Part shown: piece by piece, positions 6,641-10,187 of the stretch
How positions within the stretch are numbered: the stretch's first letter is position 1
Layout of the letters: each line of letters opens with the position of its first letter
Source of the DNA: JAZNLR01 sp045579195
GTDB lineage: Bacteria > Bacillota > Clostridia > Christensenellales > CAMQZB01
NCBI GenBank assembly: GCA_045579195.1
Contig: JAZNLR010000020.1
Span: 1-10,187, forward strand
Length of the DNA: 10,187 bases
Direction of reading: 5' to 3'
Translations under genes and position numbers: made by a program
Notes under the pieces: generated by a model
The model's input: only the letters and a program-made list of their open reading frames with translations
The model's database searches: none
What the model was told of the DNA's origin: nothing

Positions 6641-8514
6641 AGGAAAACAATCCAATCAGTGCGCAGGAAAGAACTGCTGTTTTGGAGCGCAAACAGTACG
6701 AAGCGGAGCTTGTCAAGTCCGTCGAAGAGGATTTTAATAAGCGGCAGAGCGACCGATATGCGCTGGATGCACAGTGGCGGCTCAACATCAACTTTTTGGC
6801 AGGAAACCAAAACGTGCGCGTGAACTCTTCGGGTGAGGTCGTGGAAGAGAATGCGGAATTTGACTGGCAGTCAAAGGAAACTTATAACCACGTTGCGCCC
6901 ATCGTTGAGACAAGACTTGCAAAGTTGAATCGCGTGCGCCCCACGATGAGCGTTCGCGCGTCTTCAGGGTCGGAGGCGGATATCCAGACGGCAAAGCTGT
7001 CATCCAAGATTTTGACGGGCGTTTGTGACCATCTGGACTTTGACTCGCTGATCTCGGAGGCGACAACGTGGAGCGAGGTGTGCGGAACGGCGTTCTATAA
7101 GATCGTCTGGAATCCCGACATCGGCGCGGAACTGGAGGACGGCGTGCATGAAGGCGGTGTTGAAATCGTTTGCTGCCCGCCGTACGAGATCTATCCAGAC
7201 AATCCGTCTGCAACCAAAATCGCGGATATGGACAGCATTTTGCACGCACGCGTTCTCTCTGCGGCGCAGGTGAAGCGCCTTTGGGGCGTTGACGTGAAGG
7301 GAGCGCCCATTGACGTCTTCTCGCTTGACGGCGGCGGATTTGCCGGAAGAAACGTTGTGAAGACCACGCGTGACGATGCCGTTCGCGTCATCGAGAAGTA
7401 TGTTCGCCCTTCAAGCGAGTTTCCGCTTGGAAGATTGATCATTGTTGCAGGAGGAAAGCTTCTTCACGACGGAGAGCTTCCGTTTGCCTTGGGTGACAAC
7501 GGAGAGAGAACCTTCCCATTCGTTCGTCAGGTTGCGATCGAACGCGTAGGCTCGTTTTGGGGAACGTCTGTCATTGACAGAATCATCCCGGTGCAGAGGG
7601 CGTATAACGCGGTCAAAAACAGAAAATATGAATTCCTTTCTCGCGTGGCGGCGGGCGTTCTTGCCGTGGAAGACGGTTCTGTGGACCTTACAAACCTGGA
7701 AGAGGAAGGGCTCACGCCCGGCAAAGTTCTCGTTTACCGCCAGGGGGCAAATCCGCCCACGATGATGAGCTTTGGAAACGTTCCCGTTGAGTTTTCCTAT
7801 GAGGAAGATCGACTTGAAAACGAATTGATTCGTATCTCGGGCGTTTCGGAGATCATGAGAAATTCCTTTGCGCCCACAAACGTTTCCAGCGGCGTTGCGC
7901 TGCAGCTTCTCATCGAGCAGGACGACACGCGTCTTTCCCTTGCTGCGGAGCTCATTCGCCGAGCGATTCGCACGTGTGGAAAGTTTGTTTTGCGCCTCTT
8001 TAAGCAGTTTGCAGGGGAGCTTCGCCTGATGCGCCTTGCCGGAGCCGACGGGAACGTGGAGGTCTTTTACTTCTCCGCGTCGGACATCTCAAGCGATGAT
8101 GTCGTTTTGGAAACCGAAAACGAACTCAACTCCACGCCGGCACAGAAGAGAAATATGATTCTTGAACTTCTTTCCACAGGCTTGCTGTCCGATTCGGAAG
8201 GCAAGATCGACGAGCGCAACAAGAGCAGAATTCTTGACCTTCTCGGATTCGGAAGCTTTGGTGACGTCAGCGACGTGACCGAGGCGCACAGAAAACGTGC
8301 GCTTGAGGAAAACTTGAACCTTGAGAAAGAGCTCTGTGAGGTTTCGGAATTTGACGACCACGCAATTCATATTGCAGAGCACACGCGTCACGTTCTTTCT
8401 GTTCCGAGAAAGAGCGCAAAGACGGTTGAACCGCGCTTTGCGGAGCATATCCGTGCGCACCGAACCTTTGCAGCGATGGAGACGACTGCGAACGGAAAAG
8501 ACATGGAGGGATAA
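6637..8514 (+). CDS. Phage portal protein (P22-like family)
   Basis: A 625-aa portal protein. Twelve copies form the ring at one capsid vertex through which DNA enters and leaves; it is the docking site for terminase and the nucleus for head assembly with the scaffold. The N-terminal half fits P22-type portals: YALDAQWRLNINFLAGNQ (41-58), YNHVAPIVETRLAKL (83-97), the helix with LISEATTWSEVCGTAFYKIVW (138-158) and PPYEIYPDNPSATKI (181-195). A central segment with VIDRIIPVQRAYNAVKNR matches the clip/stem-side helix region typical of the family, and the C-terminal part is helical and acidic, as in long portals. The TTG start is set by the strong ribosome binding site at 6623. The length is near that of other P22-like portals, with no sign of truncation. 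The gene for the scaffold-like protein follows 4 nt after the stop. Confidence 0.92.
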   Translation: MKENNPISAQERTAVLERKQYEAELVKSVEEDFNKRQSDRYALDAQWRLNINFLAGNQNVRVNSSGEVVEENAEFDWQSKETYNHVAPIVETRLAKLNRVRPTMSVRASSGSEADIQTAKLSSKILTGVCDHLDFDSLISEATTWSEVCGTAFYKIVWNPDIGAELEDGVHEGGVEIVCCPPYEIYPDNPSATKIADMDSILHARVLSAAQVKRLWGVDVKGAPIDVFSLDGGGFAGRNVVKTTRDDAVRVIEKYVRPSSEFPLGRLIIVAGGKLLHDGELPFALGDNGERTFPFVRQVAIERVGSFWGTSVIDRIIPVQRAYNAVKNRKYEFLSRVAAGVLAVEDGSVDLTNLEEEGLTPGKVLVYRQGANPPTMMSFGNVPVEFSYEEDRLENELIRISGVSEIMRNSFAPTNVSSGVALQLLIEQDDTRLSLAAELIRRAIRTCGKFVLRLFKQFAGELRLMRLAGADGNVEVFYFSASDISSDDVVLETENELNSTPAQKRNMILELLSTGLLSDSEGKIDERNKSRILDLLGFGSFGDVSDVTEAHRKRALEENLNLEKELCEVSEFDDHAIHIAEHTRHVLSVPRKSAKTVEPRFAEHIRAHRTFAAMETTANGKDMEG

Positions 8515-8518
8515 ATCT

Positions 8519-9148
8519 GTGAAAGAAAAACAATTTGGAAAATTTACTTCAGCAGAGGCTTTGCTTGCGGCATATGCCGCGTTGGAGGCTGAGTTTACGC
8601 GACGCAGTCAGCGTTTGCGTGCGCTGGAGAGAATTTTGGCGGAAAATGCGGCGATGGCCAGCGCCGCACCCAAACAGGAGGCTTTGACAACCGAGAGCGA
8701 AGCTTGTGAGAAGGCAAATGAAACAGCTCACGTCGCATCGGAAGCGCCTCAGGCTGACAAAGAAGATTCTTTGGAACAGCAAAAGAAGGCGGAGGGGTCG
8801 GAGGCGTTTTTCGCGCGCTTCCCCAAAGCCCGCGCCTTTGAACGGGAGATTGCGGATGCCATTTCAAACGGAGAAGAGCCAATGGGGGCATATATCTCCG
8901 TTTTGGAAGTGAGATCTGACCCGAAAGAACTGCTTGACGACGCTGACTTTTTGGATCAGCACGTCTATGCGAGCGAACGGATCAAACAGCACGTGATCGC
9001 GGAGTACTTAAACGCCGTCAAATCGCGCGCTGTTCCCAAAACTGTCTCGGGCGAGGCGGGAAACTTCTCGGTTTCTGCGCCGATCAAACCCAAAACGCTG
9101 GAGGAGGCGGCGCGTCTTGCGCTGTTGCTCCTCGGAAAAGAAGGATAA
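8519..9148 (+). CDS. Probable phage scaffolding protein
   Basis: A 209-aa, highly charged, mostly helical protein between portal and capsid, the standard place for a head scaffold, which guides capsid assembly and is later removed. The N-terminus (FGKFTSAEALLAAYAALEAEFTRRSQRLRALE, about residues 6-37) has the coiled pattern often seen at the start of small proteins before capsid genes in Gram-positive phages. Residues 45-95 are a low-complexity Ala/Glu/Lys linker, 95-170 are helical, and the end (190-206) is an amphipathic helix. The start is a GTG with GGAGGG (8505-8510) 8 nt upstream; longer in-frame versions would run back into portal. No protease motif was seen here or nearby, so a non-proteolytic scaffold exit, as in P22, is suggested. 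The role is inferred mainly from position and composition. Confidence 0.7.
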   Translation: MKEKQFGKFTSAEALLAAYAALEAEFTRRSQRLRALERILAENAAMASAAPKQEALTTESEACEKANETAHVASEAPQADKEDSLEQQKKAEGSEAFFARFPKARAFEREIADAISNGEEPMGAYISVLEVRSDPKELLDDADFLDQHVYASERIKQHVIAEYLNAVKSRAVPKTVSGEAGNFSVSAPIKPKTLEEAARLALLLLGKEG

Positions 9149-9160
9149 GGAGAAAGAAAA

Positions 9161-10187
9161 ATGGTATCTTTGACGACTGCGGATAACGCATTGAAAACTT
9201 TGTATCTCGGAGTGGTTTCCGAGCAGCTGAACACCAACATCAACCCGTTGCTTGCAAAGATCAAGCAGACGACGGCTGACGTTTGGGGAAAAGAAATTGT
9301 GAAGCTTGCACCGTATGGCGTGAACGGTGGTGTGGGCGCAGGAACGGAAGACGGAGCATTGCCGATGGCTGCATCCAATAATTACGCGCGCTTTACGAGT
9401 GAATTGAAAAACCTTTACGGAACGATCGAAATCACCGACAAGGCAATGCGCGCATCCGAAAATAACGCGGGTGCGTTTGTCAACTTGCTTAACGCGGAAA
9501 TGGAAGGCCTCGTGAAAGCGGCAAGCTTTAACTTCGGAAGAATGCTCTATGGCGATGGCTCCGGAACGCTTGCAACAATTAGCGAGTCGATTCAGGGTGA
9601 ATCTTCCACCATTAAGCTGACTTCCGTTCGCAACGTGATTGAAGGGCAGGTGATTGACTTCTATCGCGGGGGCACGAAGATTGCTTCTGCAAGCGGTGCG
9701 CGTATCATTTACGTCGATCGCAAGAACAGCAAGATCACCGTTGACAAGAAAATTTCGAGTGCGGCCGTGGGTGCAGGTGACGTCATCACCGTGCAGGGGT
9801 CGTATGGCAACGAGTTGACCGGACTCGGCGCAATTTTTAACACCAATAAGCCGCTTTACGGCCTTGACAGAAGTGAGCATCCTTGGATGACGCCGTACAT
9901 GGACACTGAAGTGAAGAACATCGACGACATTTACATTCAGAAAGCGATTGATGATCTTGAAGAGACCGCCGGAAGTACGGTAGATTTTATCGTCTGCTCT
10001 GCGGGCGTAAAGCGTGCTTATCAGCATCACCTTGCATCGTTTGTCCGCAACATTGACGTGCTCAATCTTGCCGGTGGATTCAAGGCGCTTTCTTATAACG
10101 GTATTCCGCTCGTTTCGGATCGATTCGTGGGAGAGGGAACGATGTATCTTTTGAATACTTCCGAATTTGCATTGCATCAGCTTTGTG
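9161..10187 (+). CDS. Phage major capsid protein (C-terminus outside window)
   Basis: The 342 visible residues have the pattern of an HK97-fold major capsid protein, the shell subunit of the phage head. The N-terminal region leads to the E-loop area (APYGVNGGVGAGTEDGALP, 50-68), then strands and the long spine helix (LYGTIEITDKAMRAS, 85-99; FVNLLNAEMEGLVKAASFNFGRMLYGDGSG, 106-135). A beta-rich insertion around 145-220 (VRNVIEGQVIDFY, IIYVDRKNSKITV, GDVITVQGS) looks like an I-domain-type decoration. The P/A-domain strands (VDFIVCSAGVKRAYQHHL, SYNGIPLVSDRF, TMYLLNTSEF) follow. The ATG at 9161 has AAGGAG (9148-9153) 7 nt upstream, overlapping the scaffold stop. The gene runs off the right edge with no stop, so its full length is unknown. 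Confidence 0.9.
   Translation, partial: MVSLTTADNALKTLYLGVVSEQLNTNINPLLAKIKQTTADVWGKEIVKLAPYGVNGGVGAGTEDGALPMAASNNYARFTSELKNLYGTIEITDKAMRASENNAGAFVNLLNAEMEGLVKAASFNFGRMLYGDGSGTLATISESIQGESSTIKLTSVRNVIEGQVIDFYRGGTKIASASGARIIYVDRKNSKITVDKKISSAAVGAGDVITVQGSYGNELTGLGAIFNTNKPLYGLDRSEHPWMTPYMDTEVKNIDDIYIQKAIDDLEETAGSTVDFIVCSAGVKRAYQHHLASFVRNIDVLNLAGGFKALSYNGIPLVSDRFVGEGTMYLLNTSEFALHQLC

Noticed and set aside
9008..10177. A 389-codon open frame on the minus strand opposite the capsid gene
   Set aside because: It lies antisense to an unmistakable capsid gene with its own ribosome binding site, and its protein is low-complexity Arg/Cys/His-rich with no recognisable domain. It is a shadow of plus-strand codon bias.
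1..10187. CRISPR arrays, tRNA/rRNA genes, insertion sequences, att direct repeats
   Set aside because: Reading both strands, no regularly spaced repeats, cloverleaf-like segments, transposase frames or convincing att-type direct repeats were found.

Overview
The window looks like chromosomal DNA from a low- to mid-GC Bacillota (Firmicutes), probably a clostridial lineage. The reasons are strong GGAGG-type ribosome binding sites before nearly every gene, a perfect Bacillus-type LexA/DinR box (CGAAC-N4-GTTCG), AT-rich extended -10 promoters, and secreted SH3-like/NHL envelope proteins. The organism is inferred; no rRNA or marker gene is present to fix it.

Left part (1-3296, minus strand): a two-gene operon reads right to left from a well-formed extended -10 promoter (3268-3296). 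The first gene encodes a 911-aa exported, C-terminally anchored beta-propeller (NHL-like) protein with three SH3-like segments. Six bases after its stop comes a TtcA-type PP-loop tRNA thiolase, cut by the left window edge.

Middle (3300-4891): a divergent plus-strand promoter carries a perfect 14-bp LexA operator at its predicted start site, followed by a structured leader of about 120 nt. It drives a 190-aa sigma-region-4-like helix-turn-helix protein. The 3' end of that gene overlaps, tail to tail, a minus-strand gene for a second, smaller exported SH3-like anchored protein. A 107-bp divergent spacer with an inverted repeat then leads into phage genes.

Right part (4892-10187, plus strand): a compact tailed-phage packaging and head module whose genes abut or overlap: large terminase, a small protein resembling the C-terminal half of a terminase small subunit, P22-like portal (TTG start), a scaffold-like protein, and an HK97-fold major capsid protein running off the right edge.

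Taken together, the SOS-controlled HTH protein is a plausible late activator of the head module, which has no obvious sigma-A promoter of its own. No integrase, repressor, att site or lysis gene is seen between the cellular genes and the terminase. A prophage edge, a degraded prophage, or a domesticated phage/GTA-like cluster under host SOS control are therefore all possible; the window alone cannot decide between them.
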